Positions 56,347 to 64,000 of a stretch of 64,000 nt of DNA are shown in pieces; position 1 is the stretch's first letter; the number at the start of each line of letters is the position of its first letter. The notes beneath the pieces are model-generated. The model saw nothing but the letters and a program-made list of their open reading frames with translations. It was not told the DNA's origin and ran no database searches. The stretch covers positions 1 to 64,000 of the forward strand of contig NZ_DASUCC010000084.1 of NCBI RefSeq assembly GCF_035762905.1, given 5' to 3'. A program made the translations under genes and the position numbers. Origin of the DNA: DASYTH01 sp035762905 (GTDB lineage: Bacteria; Actinomycetota; Actinomycetes; Mycobacteriales; Pseudonocardiaceae).

Positions 56347-57237
56347 GCCGTGATCTACAACTCGGCGGCGGGTGCGCGGCTGCTCGACGAGCGCTACGGC
56401 GCGCTGCTGGACGCCTGGCCGGTACCGCACGAGCGGCTGCGGGTCCCGAGCCGGGCGGGGGAGACCTTCGTGGTTGCCAGCGGCCCGCCGGACGCGCCGC
56501 CGGTGCTGCTGCTGCACGGCTCCGGCACCAACGCCGCCATGTGGCAGGGGGACGTGCCCACCTGGGCCGGCCGGTTCCGGGTGTACGCCGTCGACGTCAT
56601 CGGCGAGCCGGGCCGCAGCGCGCCGGCCCGGCCGCCGCTCGGCTCGGACGCCTACGCCGGCTGGCTGGACGACGTGCTTGCCGGGCTGGGGCTCGACCGG
56701 GCGTCGATCGTGGGCGCCTCGCTCGGCGGCTGGCTGGCCGTCGACTACGCCACCCGTCGCCCGGAGCGGGTGGACCGGCTCGTCCTGCTTTGCCCGGGCG
56801 GCATCGGCCGGCAGAAATGGGCCGTGCTGATCCCGGTCCTGCTGCTGATGCCGTTCGGGCGGTGGGGAAAGCGCGCGGCCATGCGGCTCTACCTCGGCCG
56901 CCCGCCGCGCGGTCTGCCCGCCTCCGGTGTGCGGCGTTTTCTCGACCACATGCTGCTGGTCCAGCGGCACTTCCGGCCCCGAAGGGAGCGGCTGCCGGTG
57001 TTCGACGACGGCACCCTGCGCCGGCTGACCATGCCGGTGCTGGTCATCGCCGGCGAGCGGGACGCCGCGCTCGACTCGCGCGACACCCGCCGCCGGCTGG
57101 CCCGCACCGTCCCGCACGCCACGGTGCGCCTGCTGCCCGGTGTCGGGCATTTCCCGGCCGGCCAGGCCCAACCGATCCTCGAGTTCCTGCTCCAAAATCC
57201 ACGCGATGTGCGTGATTGTCCACGGCGGCATCCCTAG
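56311..57237 (+). CDS. Alpha/beta hydrolase
   Basis: A 308-residue alpha/beta-fold hydrolase. Oxyanion region VLLLHGSGTNAAMW, nucleophile elbow GASLGGW (Ser near residue 138), acid in VIAGERDAALD and catalytic His in GVGHFPAGQ. There is no signal peptide. It may cleave an ester, lactone or C-C bond; substrate unknown. The N-terminal residues (MDTVSGSEPFST) come from the 27-bp repeat, so the original start may have been further downstream, near the first conserved residues (AVIYNSAAGARLLDERYGAL). ATG 56311 has GGGAGCG upstream, itself part of the repeat. Co-directional with the HTH gene. Confidence 0.85.
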   Translation: MDTVSGSEPFSTAVIYNSAAGARLLDERYGALLDAWPVPHERLRVPSRAGETFVVASGPPDAPPVLLLHGSGTNAAMWQGDVPTWAGRFRVYAVDVIGEPGRSAPARPPLGSDAYAGWLDDVLAGLGLDRASIVGASLGGWLAVDYATRRPERVDRLVLLCPGGIGRQKWAVLIPVLLLMPFGRWGKRAAMRLYLGRPPRGLPASGVRRFLDHMLLVQRHFRPRRERLPVFDDGTLRRLTMPVLVIAGERDAALDSRDTRRRLARTVPHATVRLLPGVGHFPAGQAQPILEFLLQNPRDVRDCPRRHP

Positions 57238-57283
57238 CCTGACTGTCAGGTGTGAACCCGTATGTCCACACGGGAGGTTCGCC

Positions 57284-58873
57284 ATGCCCGAAACCCGTCC
57301 CGCGCCAACCATGTTCCGGCGGATCGGCCCGGTGCTCGCCGTACTGGTGGCGGCCGGAACGGCGATCTTCGCGTTGCTCGCACCGGCTCCGGTCGCCCGG
57401 GCCGCGACGCTGTTCAGCGACGACTTCGAGGACGGCAACGCCGGCGGCTGGACCACCAGCGGCGGTTCCTGGACGGTGGACACCGACGGCTCCCGGGTCT
57501 ACCAGCAGACCGGCACCAGTTCCGACGCCAGGGCCAGGGCCGGCCAGGCGTCCTGGACGAACTACACGGTGACCACGCGGGTCAAACCGACCGCCTTCAA
57601 CGGGTCGAACCGGTTCGTCGCGCTGCTCGCCCGGGCGCAGAACGCGACCAACTACTACTACCTGGCGCTGCGCAGCTCCAACGTCGTCGAGCTGAAGAAA
57701 CTGGTCGGCGGCACGGCGCAGACGCTGGCCTCGGCGCAGGTGCCGGTGTCCGTCGGCACCTGGTACACGCTGCGCCTCGAGGTGTCCGGGTCGACGCTGC
57801 GCGGCTCGGTGAACGGCGGCACGCCGCTGTCGGCCTCCGACACCCAGTACGGCGCCGGTCAGGTCGGGGTGGCGACCTTCAACGCGAGCGCGGTGTTCGA
57901 CGACATCCTGGTGGACGGCGGCACCTCGGGCCCGACCCCCACGACCACGACAACGACCACGACCGGCACTCCGCCCCAGCAGCCGCCGGCCGGCTCGCCG
58001 ATCGGGTGGGCCGGCGTCAACGCGCTCGGCCAGAACGGCGTGACCGGCGGCGCCGGGGGACCGGTGGTCACCGCCACCACCTCCGAGCAGTTCCTCGACT
58101 ACATCGACACCGTCGGCCCGCTGGTGATCCGGGTGCAGGGAACGATGAACATCACCAGCAAGCAGGGCGTGCGCCCGAACAAGACCATCGTCGGGGTGGG
58201 CACGTCGGGCGTGATCAACGGTGGCGGGCTGGACTTCTACCGCTCGTTCAACGTGATCGTGCGCAACCTCAAGTTCACCAACGCCGAGGACGACGCGGTC
58301 AACGTCGGCCAGAACTCGCACCACATCTGGATCGACCACAACGAGTTCGTCACCCCGGTCGACGGTTCCATCGACATCGTCCGCGGCGCCGAGTACGTGA
58401 CCGTGTCCTGGAACTGGTTCAACCAGACCGACAAGACCATGCTGATCGGCCACTCGGACAGCAACTCCGGCGAGGACACCGGCCACCTCACGGTCACCAT
58501 CCACCACAACTTCTTCGACGGTTCCCGGCAGCGGCACCCGCGGGTGCGGTTCGGCGAGCCCGTGCACGTGTTCAACAACTACTTCCGCGGCAACGAGCTG
58601 TACGGCGTCGCGTCCACAATGAACGGTGGGGTTCTCCTCGAGGGCAACTACTTCGAGAACGTGCCGTTCCCGTGCTTCTCGGCCAGCGGCTACGCCGAGT
58701 CCGGTCCGGGCCGGCTGGTGCAGCGCAACAACATCTTCACCGGCTCCGGCGCCTGTGAGGTCGCCGGCGGCGTGGCCGAGCCCCGCAACTCCTACGCCTA
58801 CACCCTCGATCCGACGGCCAACGTCCCGGCGCTGGTGCGGGCCGGAGTCGGCATCGGGCGGATCGGCGCCTGA
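57284..58873 (+). CDS. Secreted modular pectate lyase (PL1)
   Basis: A 529-residue secreted enzyme. Signal peptide around residues 11-42 (VLAVLVAAGTAIFALLAPAP ... ARAA). Residues 45-208 form a LamG/DUF1080-like beta-sandwich (FSDDFEDGNAGGWTTSGG, DDILVDGG). A Thr/Pro linker (TPTTTTTTTT) leads to the family 1 polysaccharide lyase beta-helix: DAVNVGQNSHHIWIDHNEF and DGSIDIVRGAEYVTVSWNWF (here key parts), and the catalytic Arg region RQRHPRVRFGEP. The lyase cleaves pectate by beta-elimination. ATG 57284 follows GGGAGG. The uronate dehydrogenase operon at 8.6 kb could use the downstream galacturonate products. Confidence 0.93.
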   Translation: MPETRPAPTMFRRIGPVLAVLVAAGTAIFALLAPAPVARAATLFSDDFEDGNAGGWTTSGGSWTVDTDGSRVYQQTGTSSDARARAGQASWTNYTVTTRVKPTAFNGSNRFVALLARAQNATNYYYLALRSSNVVELKKLVGGTAQTLASAQVPVSVGTWYTLRLEVSGSTLRGSVNGGTPLSASDTQYGAGQVGVATFNASAVFDDILVDGGTSGPTPTTTTTTTTGTPPQQPPAGSPIGWAGVNALGQNGVTGGAGGPVVTATTSEQFLDYIDTVGPLVIRVQGTMNITSKQGVRPNKTIVGVGTSGVINGGGLDFYRSFNVIVRNLKFTNAEDDAVNVGQNSHHIWIDHNEFVTPVDGSIDIVRGAEYVTVSWNWFNQTDKTMLIGHSDSNSGEDTGHLTVTIHHNFFDGSRQRHPRVRFGEPVHVFNNYFRGNELYGVASTMNGGVLLEGNYFENVPFPCFSASGYAESGPGRLVQRNNIFTGSGACEVAGGVAEPRNSYAYTLDPTANVPALVRAGVGIGRIGA

Positions 58874-58894
58874 TCGACCCGTCCAACCGACGCT

Positions 58895-58917
58895 CGGCGC
58901 CCGATCGGGGTGCGCCG
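58895..58917 (+). terminator. Possible terminator after the pectate lyase
   Basis: CGGCGC (58895-58900) pairs with GCGCCG (58912-58917) around an inner CCGATCGG palindrome, 22 bases after the stop. No U-run. Confidence 0.4.
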
Positions 58918-59079
58918 TTGCGAACGTTCACCGAGCGGGCTGAGCTGCCGGTCGCCGACCGGTGGCCGGCTGGACCAGCTGGAGCTGGAACCCGAGCTGC
59001 TTGGCGAACTGGCGAAGCTGGATCTGGAGGCCATCCTGCGGGCCGGTCAGGCTCCGGTGAGTTCCGCCCGTTGCCGACC

Positions 59080-59362
59080 CGAAGCCTGCGCGCCGGACTT
59101 CCCTCCGTCACCATCCCCGAGCCCGGCGGCAACCAACCCTTCTGGGCCTGCCGGCTGCACGCCCTCGGCGCCAGCCCGCCCCCGCTGTCCCGCCGCACCC
59201 TCACCCCCGCCAAGCTCGCCACCGCCATCAGCACGATCCGCACCACCGCCACCCACCGCGACGCCGCCAAGCAGCTGCCCGCCCGGCTGGGCCAGAGAGA
59301 ACCCCGCGGCGGCCACCCTCACCGTGGTCGACCGCCTCCTGCACTGGACCCGGGCGATCGGC
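59080..59362 (+). pseudogene. Frameshifted glycosyltransferase (GT1-type) C-terminal remnant
   Basis: One frame reads LRAGLPSVTIPEPGGNQPFW, then RLHALGASPPPLSRRTLTPAKLA; this is the UDP-sugar-binding C-terminal region of macrolide-type (GT1) glycosyltransferases. At about 59290 homology passes to the frame ARENPAAATLTVVDRLLHW. A two-base change in CCAGAGAGAAC explains the shift. The N-terminal two thirds are missing; 58918-59080 shows a helical stretch (LDQLELEPELLGELAKLDLE) with no clear relative. Interpreted as a decayed gene. Confidence 0.55.
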
Positions 59363-59875
59363 TCAGTGCGGTTTGAACACGATCTGGATCGCGATCACGA
59401 GCACCCCGATGCCCCCGCCGGCAAGCGCCGAGGCGAACAGCCGCCAGCCGGTCATGCCGGCCCGGTAGCCGGCGTAGAACCCCCAGCCGGCCAGGTTGAG
59501 GGTGCCAAGGCCGAGGATCACGCCGATGGTGTCGAACACGTCCAGCGGGCTCAGCCAGCTGATCCCGAGCGCGGTGATCGGCGGGATGGCCACCAGGAGG
59601 AACTCGGCGTCGTCGCGCAGCAGCTGACGCCATTCGGGCCGGGTCAGCGCGCGCCTCACGGCCATGTGCCTGGTCATCGACCCGGCGAACAGATGCGCCA
59701 GCATGAGCGCCAGCGTGGGCAGGACGATCACGACGGCGATTCCCAAGAAGTGCGGGTGACCCTCCCAGCCGGTGTAGACGGCCAGGACCGACATGAGGAC
59801 CACGGTGCCGTAGATGGCTCGCTCCGGATCCAGCCCCATCACCCGGTGATGGTGGTGCTTCTGCGGGTGGGTCAC
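59363..59875 (-). CDS. Integral membrane protein of unknown family
   Basis: A 170-residue membrane protein with about four to five helices: IYGTVVLMSVLAVYTGWEG, LGIAVVIVLPTLALMLAHLFAG, AEFLLVAIPPITALGISWL, VFDTIGVILGLGTLNLAGWGFYAGY and ALAGGGIGVLVIAIQIVF. The N-terminus has a His cluster (HPQKHHHHR) that could bind a metal. I do not recognise the family with certainty. GTG 59875 is chosen; a TTG at 59941 and an ATG at 59842 are alternatives. No ribosome site stands out. Confidence 0.6.
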   Translation of the reverse strand: MTHPQKHHHHRVMGLDPERAIYGTVVLMSVLAVYTGWEGHPHFLGIAVVIVLPTLALMLAHLFAGSMTRHMAVRRALTRPEWRQLLRDDAEFLLVAIPPITALGISWLSPLDVFDTIGVILGLGTLNLAGWGFYAGYRAGMTGWRLFASALAGGGIGVLVIAIQIVFKPH

Positions 59876-60398
59876 GGCGCCATTCTCGAGGAACACGGCT
59901 TCTGGTTCGGCACCCGAACGGGGTGGGTCCTGGTCCGGCAACGTTCGCGGCGGGCCGGGGCCGCGCCCGGCTCCGGCCGATACGCCGGCATGGCCGGGTT
60001 GTCATCCGTGGCGCACCGGTGTGCCATCCGGATGACGGCAGCGTGATGGTCTATTTCACCGGACCGATGATGCGCGCCAATCCGATCGGCAATGGGTGAG
60101 TATCCGAACTTCGGGCCGCATGGCCCTTGGCATGAATGTCCGTCGCCGGTGCCGTATCCGTTCGGGAGATGCGGCCTGAGCTGGGATTTCGGCGACTTAG
60201 CGTAGCTGAATGGGGCCCGATCGAGGCCATAGTGGTAATTCGTTGGGGTGGAGGTATTGCGCCCCGTGACGGGTTGCGAGGGCGGCGGGAACACGCTTAG
60301 ACTTCGACGATTAGCTTTACGGAAATCTAACACGTGGGATTATTCGCGGGGTCTGGGGTTCGGTTTCGGCTGCGTCGAATTGGATTCCGGGCATCATC
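59876..60398. other. 523-bp non-coding gap
   Basis: I see no gene here. GTCATCCG at 60001 and CGGATGAC at 60029 form an imperfect inverted repeat around GCGCACCGGTGTGC, possibly an operator or terminator for the convergent direction. The last 200 bases are relatively AT-rich (GATTAGCTTTACGGAAATCTAAC at about 60310, in two halves) and presumably hold the promoter of the giant surface protein. No riboswitch fold was recognised. Confidence 0.5.
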
Positions 60399-63300
60399 AT
60401 GAGTGCACGCAGGGCCAGTGAGAACAGGCGATGGTCGAGCGGGATCGTGGCGGGACTCCTGCTGCTGATGGTCGCCGGAGGCGCGTACCACGCGGCACGG
60501 CCGGCGCGGGCGGCGGTCGATCCGGCGGCCTGCGCCACGCCGGACGACATCGAGTCGGGCGGCGGCGTCCGCACGATCAGGGTGGCGGCGGGCGAGGTCG
60601 TGCTGCTCACCGGGGGGACCTTCACCGGCCCGATCGACCTGCTCGAAAGCGGGGGCACACTGTGTGTCGCGGCGGACGCCAACCTCAACCCGAATGCCGT
60701 CCGTCAGCCGGCGGGCGGCCTGGTCGTCCAGGGGACCGCCAGGTTTCCGTCGTTCACGTCGAGATCGGGGTTCGCGCTCTTCGTCGCCGGCACCGTGGTG
60801 ATCAACAAGACGATCCTGCTCGGCTCGTCGTCGGTCGAGGTCGTCGCCGGCGCCAGCCTGACCGGGGGCCAACTGCTGCTGTTGTCCGGCTCGCTCACCA
60901 CCAACGCCGGCACGCTCGACAGCGGGATCGAGACCAGCAACGGCGCCACCGTGGTCAACTCCGGCGACCTGACCGCCCGCGGCGGTTTCGAGCTCGAGGG
61001 GCCGCTGTTCAACACCGGCCGAATCATCAGCCTCGACGGACCGGTGGAGTTCACCTTCGGGTCCACGGTGACGAACTCGTGCATGATCACCGCCCCCGAC
61101 GATGACGTCATCGTGACCAGCAGCAGCACCATCATCAATCACGGTCTGATCCAGGCCCCGACCGGCACCCTGCGCGTCTACGGGAAGTACACCCAGACCC
61201 CGACCGGCGTGACCGCTTCCGCCGCGCTGCACAACGAAGGCGCGGTGTTCGGGTTCGGCAGGTACCACTTCTCCGGGTTCACCCGCACCTTTGGCGTCTT
61301 CGCCGGGGCGAGCGCCGCCGAGCCGGTCGTCGTGGACGAGTTGACCCCGCCGGCACCGCCGGCCATCTTCGATCTCCAGTCCGGCACCGTCGCCAACGTC
61401 GTCACGGGCAGTGTGGCCGTGCTGACCGCCAACAGCCTGCCGGGCGACTGTGTGCCGAGCGGAGATCCGGTGGCCGATGTCACCGTGGCCAAGGTCGGTC
61501 CGGCCGTGATCGCCGCGGGTACCCGGATCACCTACACGCTCATCATCGCCAACAACGGCCCGGATTCGGCGAGCAGCCTGGTCATCACCGACTTCCTGCC
61601 GGCGGCGCTGACCGCGCTGGAAGCTCCCGACGGCACCCTCGAGCCCGGTCCGACGGCCCGGTGGACGCTGACCGAGCTGCCCGCGGGCAGCAGCAGGACC
61701 TTCACCGTGAGCGGGACGGTGCCGGATACCGGAACCCTGCTGAACAGGGCCACGGCGACGGCGAGCACCGCCGACCCGAACCCGGGCAACAACGACGGGT
61801 CGACCGAGGTCCAGCAGTTGAGCACCGAGATCCAGCCCGGAACGCCGGTCAACCAGCCGCCGGTGGTCGAGGACAACACGTTCGACACCATCTCCGCGTT
61901 CCCCACCGCCGGCAGCGTCGCCTTCGCCGACCCGGACACCCAGCAGAACCACCTGGTCGCGCTGAACCAGGCGCCCCGCAACGGATTCGTGACACTCAAC
62001 CCGTCCGGGGTGTTCTACTACACCCCGCGGTTCGGGTTCACCGGGTCGGACGACTTCACCGTGGTCGTCTGCGACAACGGCAGTCCGGTGCTGTGCGACG
62101 AGGGAACGTTGACCATCGTCGTCGCACCGCTGGCCGTGCCGGACACCGCCTACAGCGTGATCGACGCGCCGGTCCGGATCGACGTGCTGCACAACGACAT
62201 CGGCGAGACCACCGCGCCGTCCGTGCTGAGCCCGCCGACCCAGGGCACCGCCGTGGTGGACGGGACCGAGATCGTCTACACGCCGCCGGCCGGGTTCATC
62301 GGTGTCGCCGAGTTCGACTACAAGACCTGCGCCTCCTCGGACACCTCCATCTGCGGAACCGCCACGGTGACGGTGTTCGTGGACGCCCCGCCGGACGAGC
62401 CGCCGGTCGCCGACGATGTCGCCGTGACCACGGTGGTGAACACCATGGTCACCGCGACCGTGCCGGTATACGAACCGGAAGTCGGCGAGCCGGTCAACGT
62501 CGTGCTGCACACCCCGCCGGTGCACGGCGTAGCGGACGTGTTTCCGAACGGCTCGTTCAGCTACACGCCCAACACCGGGTTCGCCGGGGTCGACTCCTTC
62601 ACGGTCGAGGCCTGCGAGGCCGACCGGACCGCCTTCTGCGACGACGCCACCGTCACCGTGACCGTGAACCCGGTCGTCCGGGCCGACACGGCTCAGACCG
62701 ATGTGGACGTTGCGGTGAGCATCCCGGTCACGGCCAACGATCTCGGCACCATCGGCGCACCCAGGATCGTGACCGACCCCGGCTCGGGTACGGCCGTGGT
62801 GCAGCCGAACCAGACGGTCACCTACACCCCGAACCCCGGCTTCACCGGCCTGGACCTCTTCGAGTACGAGGTGTGCGCGGCCACCGCCGCCACGGTGTGC
62901 GTGCACGGCCCGGTCGCCGTCACCGTTGGCGCCCAACCGAACCGGCCCCCGGTCGTGCAGACGCTCGAACTCGAAACGGTCACCGACCGGCCGGTCAGCG
63001 AGCACCTGATGTACTACGACCCGGACGTCGGGCAGGTCCTGACCGTCACCATCGCCCCCGGTCCGTCCCATGGGACGGCGACCATCAACCCGGAAGGGAT
63101 CGTCACCTACACCCCGGCCGCGAACTTCGCCGGGACGGACGTGTTCCGAGTCACCGTCTGCGACGACGACTCGACACCGGCGTGCACGAGCGTCGACGTG
63201 CCGGTCACGGTGCGCCCGCTGGTCATGCCGGACGGGGCGACGGTCGACGTCGGCGGCTGGGTGGACATCCCGGTGGGGGCGAACGATCGCGGTGACGTCG

Positions 63301-64000
63301 GTCCGGTCACGATCACCGTGCCGCCCGCCCATGCCGTCGCGGAGGTGGCGGCCGGCTTCGTCCGCTACACCCCGGACCCGAACTTCGCCGGGCGGGACTC
63401 GTTCACCTACCGGGTATGCGCGACGTCGGCGCCGACGGTCTGCGACACCGCGGAGGTGCGGGTCGCCGTCCTGCTGGTCGCGGTCGAGGACGGCGCGGCC
63501 ACCAACTCCGGCCGGTCGGTCGACAAGAACGTGCTGGCCAACGATCTCGTCGGGCCGGACACCGCGGTCACGATCCGTACCGCTCCGACCAACGGAACCG
63601 TCGCCATCGCCTCGGCCGGCACCGTCACCTACAGCCCGGCCGGACCGTTCGCCGGTGTCGACTCCTTCAACTACTCGGCCTGCACCGCGGCCAATCCGCC
63701 GATCTGCGCCCACGCACCGGTCACGGTGCTGGTCGTACCGCTGGTGAAGAGCGACGTCACGGGCACTAGGGGGCCGGAGCCGGTCGTGATTTCCGTTGAG
63801 GACAACGACTTCGGCGAGGCCACCCCGCCGGAGGTCACCACCCCGCCGGCCAACGGCACCGTCACGGGCGGCGGCGTGCTGCGGATCGATGCGCGCGACG
63901 CCGCAAACCTGTCCGAGCTCGGCGCCGCGGCACCGCTGGTGTACACCCCGCACGCGGGTTTCGCCGGCACCGACGCGTTCACCTACCGGCGGTGCGCGAT
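60399..64000 (+). CDS. Giant secreted repeat protein, DUF11 plus cadherin-like repeats (partial)
   Basis: The frame is open from ATG 60399 to the window end (1,200 residues, no stop). A signal peptide covers about residues 1-38 (GIVAGLLLLMVAGGAYHAA). Residues 40-340 are Gly/Thr/Asn-rich, probably a beta-helix. A DUF11 domain (DVTVAKVGPAVIAAGTRITY, NNGPDSASSLVITDFLPAAL) spans about 360-465. From about 490 come tandem cadherin/Ig-like repeats of about 90 residues, each with YTP-x3-F-x-G-x-D-x-F followed by a Cys pair spaced CX7C. Eight begin in the window. It is a cell-surface or matrix adhesin candidate. No strong ribosome site precedes the ATG. Anchoring signal is beyond the window. Confidence 0.88.
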   Translation, partial: MSARRASENRRWSSGIVAGLLLLMVAGGAYHAARPARAAVDPAACATPDDIESGGGVRTIRVAAGEVVLLTGGTFTGPIDLLESGGTLCVAADANLNPNAVRQPAGGLVVQGTARFPSFTSRSGFALFVAGTVVINKTILLGSSSVEVVAGASLTGGQLLLLSGSLTTNAGTLDSGIETSNGATVVNSGDLTARGGFELEGPLFNTGRIISLDGPVEFTFGSTVTNSCMITAPDDDVIVTSSSTIINHGLIQAPTGTLRVYGKYTQTPTGVTASAALHNEGAVFGFGRYHFSGFTRTFGVFAGASAAEPVVVDELTPPAPPAIFDLQSGTVANVVTGSVAVLTANSLPGDCVPSGDPVADVTVAKVGPAVIAAGTRITYTLIIANNGPDSASSLVITDFLPAALTALEAPDGTLEPGPTARWTLTELPAGSSRTFTVSGTVPDTGTLLNRATATASTADPNPGNNDGSTEVQQLSTEIQPGTPVNQPPVVEDNTFDTISAFPTAGSVAFADPDTQQNHLVALNQAPRNGFVTLNPSGVFYYTPRFGFTGSDDFTVVVCDNGSPVLCDEGTLTIVVAPLAVPDTAYSVIDAPVRIDVLHNDIGETTAPSVLSPPTQGTAVVDGTEIVYTPPAGFIGVAEFDYKTCASSDTSICGTATVTVFVDAPPDEPPVADDVAVTTVVNTMVTATVPVYEPEVGEPVNVVLHTPPVHGVADVFPNGSFSYTPNTGFAGVDSFTVEACEADRTAFCDDATVTVTVNPVVRADTAQTDVDVAVSIPVTANDLGTIGAPRIVTDPGSGTAVVQPNQTVTYTPNPGFTGLDLFEYEVCAATAATVCVHGPVAVTVGAQPNRPPVVQTLELETVTDRPVSEHLMYYDPDVGQVLTVTIAPGPSHGTATINPEGIVTYTPAANFAGTDVFRVTVCDDDSTPACTSVDVPVTVRPLVMPDGATVDVGGWVDIPVGANDRGDVGPVTITVPPAHAVAEVAAGFVRYTPDPNFAGRDSFTYRVCATSAPTVCDTAEVRVAVLLVAVEDGAATNSGRSVDKNVLANDLVGPDTAVTIRTAPTNGTVAIASAGTVTYSPAGPFAGVDSFNYSACTAANPPICAHAPVTVLVVPLVKSDVTGTRGPEPVVISVEDNDFGEATPPEVTTPPANGTVTGGGVLRIDARDAANLSELGAAAPLVYTPHAGFAGTDAFTYRRCA

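Noticed and set aside
60001..60340. Possible riboswitch upstream of the giant surface protein
   Set aside because: I could not fit any known riboswitch core (c-di-AMP, c-di-GMP, cobalamin, TPP) to the conserved-looking bases.
60327..63953. A 1,208-codon open frame on the minus strand opposite the giant surface gene
   Set aside because: The plus frame has a signal peptide, DUF11 and regular repeats; the minus frame is Arg/Gly/Asp-rich low-complexity text with no motif, as expected from antisense of GC-rich codons.

Overview
The window is very GC-rich (roughly 70%), with dense, often ATGA/GTGA-overlapping genes. The gene families point to a high-GC filamentous actinomycete: a DUF5753/DUF397 pair, ROK/IclR/LacI regulators, DasR-like dre sites, NgcEFG, IdeR/DmdR-type iron boxes and a class F-like sortase. 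Pseudonocardiales is my best guess from gene style, but the sequence does not prove it. I saw no rRNA, tRNA, CRISPR array, insertion sequence or phage module, so this looks like an ordinary chromosomal arm rich in carbohydrate-scavenging and stress functions.

Layout, left third. 1-5.4 kb: the end of an XRE/DUF5753 regulator, its DUF397 partner, tex, an amidohydrolase and an FAD oxidoreductase. 5.4-8.5 kb: a pentapeptide-repeat protein, then a divergent formyltransferase/ornithine N-monooxygenase pair under two iron boxes, with no NRPS in view. 8.6-12.3 kb: uronate dehydrogenase, ketoglutarate semialdehyde dehydrogenase, an AhpD-like protein and an IclR regulator; the same palindrome lies at nearly identical distances before the first and last genes. 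12.3-14.8 kb: a G-rich degenerate repeat tract, a RibD-like reductase and a slippage-expanded protein of unknown function. 14.8-19.5 kb: dre-like sites, a ROK regulator and an NgcEFG-type GlcNAc/chitobiose importer.

Middle. 19.5-26 kb (minus strand): GNAT, PEP mutase-like, O6-alkylguanine methyltransferase, Hsp90 and a large TPR protein, tightly coupled. 26.1-27 kb: a mini-P450-like gene and a decayed PEP mutase fragment. 27-29.7 kb: a membrane-spanning ECF sigma/anti-sigma fusion, a surface protein and a sortase, with a hairpin over the surface gene's ribosome binding site. 29.7-34 kb: an SRPBCC/ArsR pair, a secreted GH18 chitinase behind two dre-like sites, a trans-sulfuration-type PLP enzyme and a cupin. 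34-43.3 kb: a five-gene Opp-type ABC importer, a GH2 beta-mannosidase and a LacI regulator, probably one manno-oligosaccharide locus.

Right third. 43.4-46.2 kb: a copper type II monooxygenase-like lipoprotein, a cysteine-rich DUF5685 protein and a small helical protein. 46.3-55.6 kb: a seven-gene arginine deiminase operon (P-type ATPase, arcB, arcC, arcA, small membrane protein, NhaC-type antiporter, YfcC-type transporter) ending in an 18-bp-stem terminator. 55.7-59.9 kb: an excisionase-type HTH regulator, 27-bp repeats, an alpha/beta hydrolase, a modular pectate lyase, a frameshifted glycosyltransferase remnant and a membrane protein. 60.4-64 kb: the first 1,200 residues of a giant secreted protein with a DUF11 domain and eight cadherin-like repeats, each complete one carrying an invariant CX7C pair.

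Functionally the window couples extracellular polymer attack (chitinase, pectate lyase) with import (NgcEFG, Opp-type importer) and catabolism (beta-mannosidase, uronate oxidation), alongside an energy-yielding arginine pathway and envelope sensing. The most novel-looking items are the sigma/anti-sigma/sensor fusion with its sortase pair, the Hsp90-TPR operon, the extended arc operon with an atypical P-type ATPase, the CX7C surface repeats, and a 130-bp dispersed intergenic repeat.
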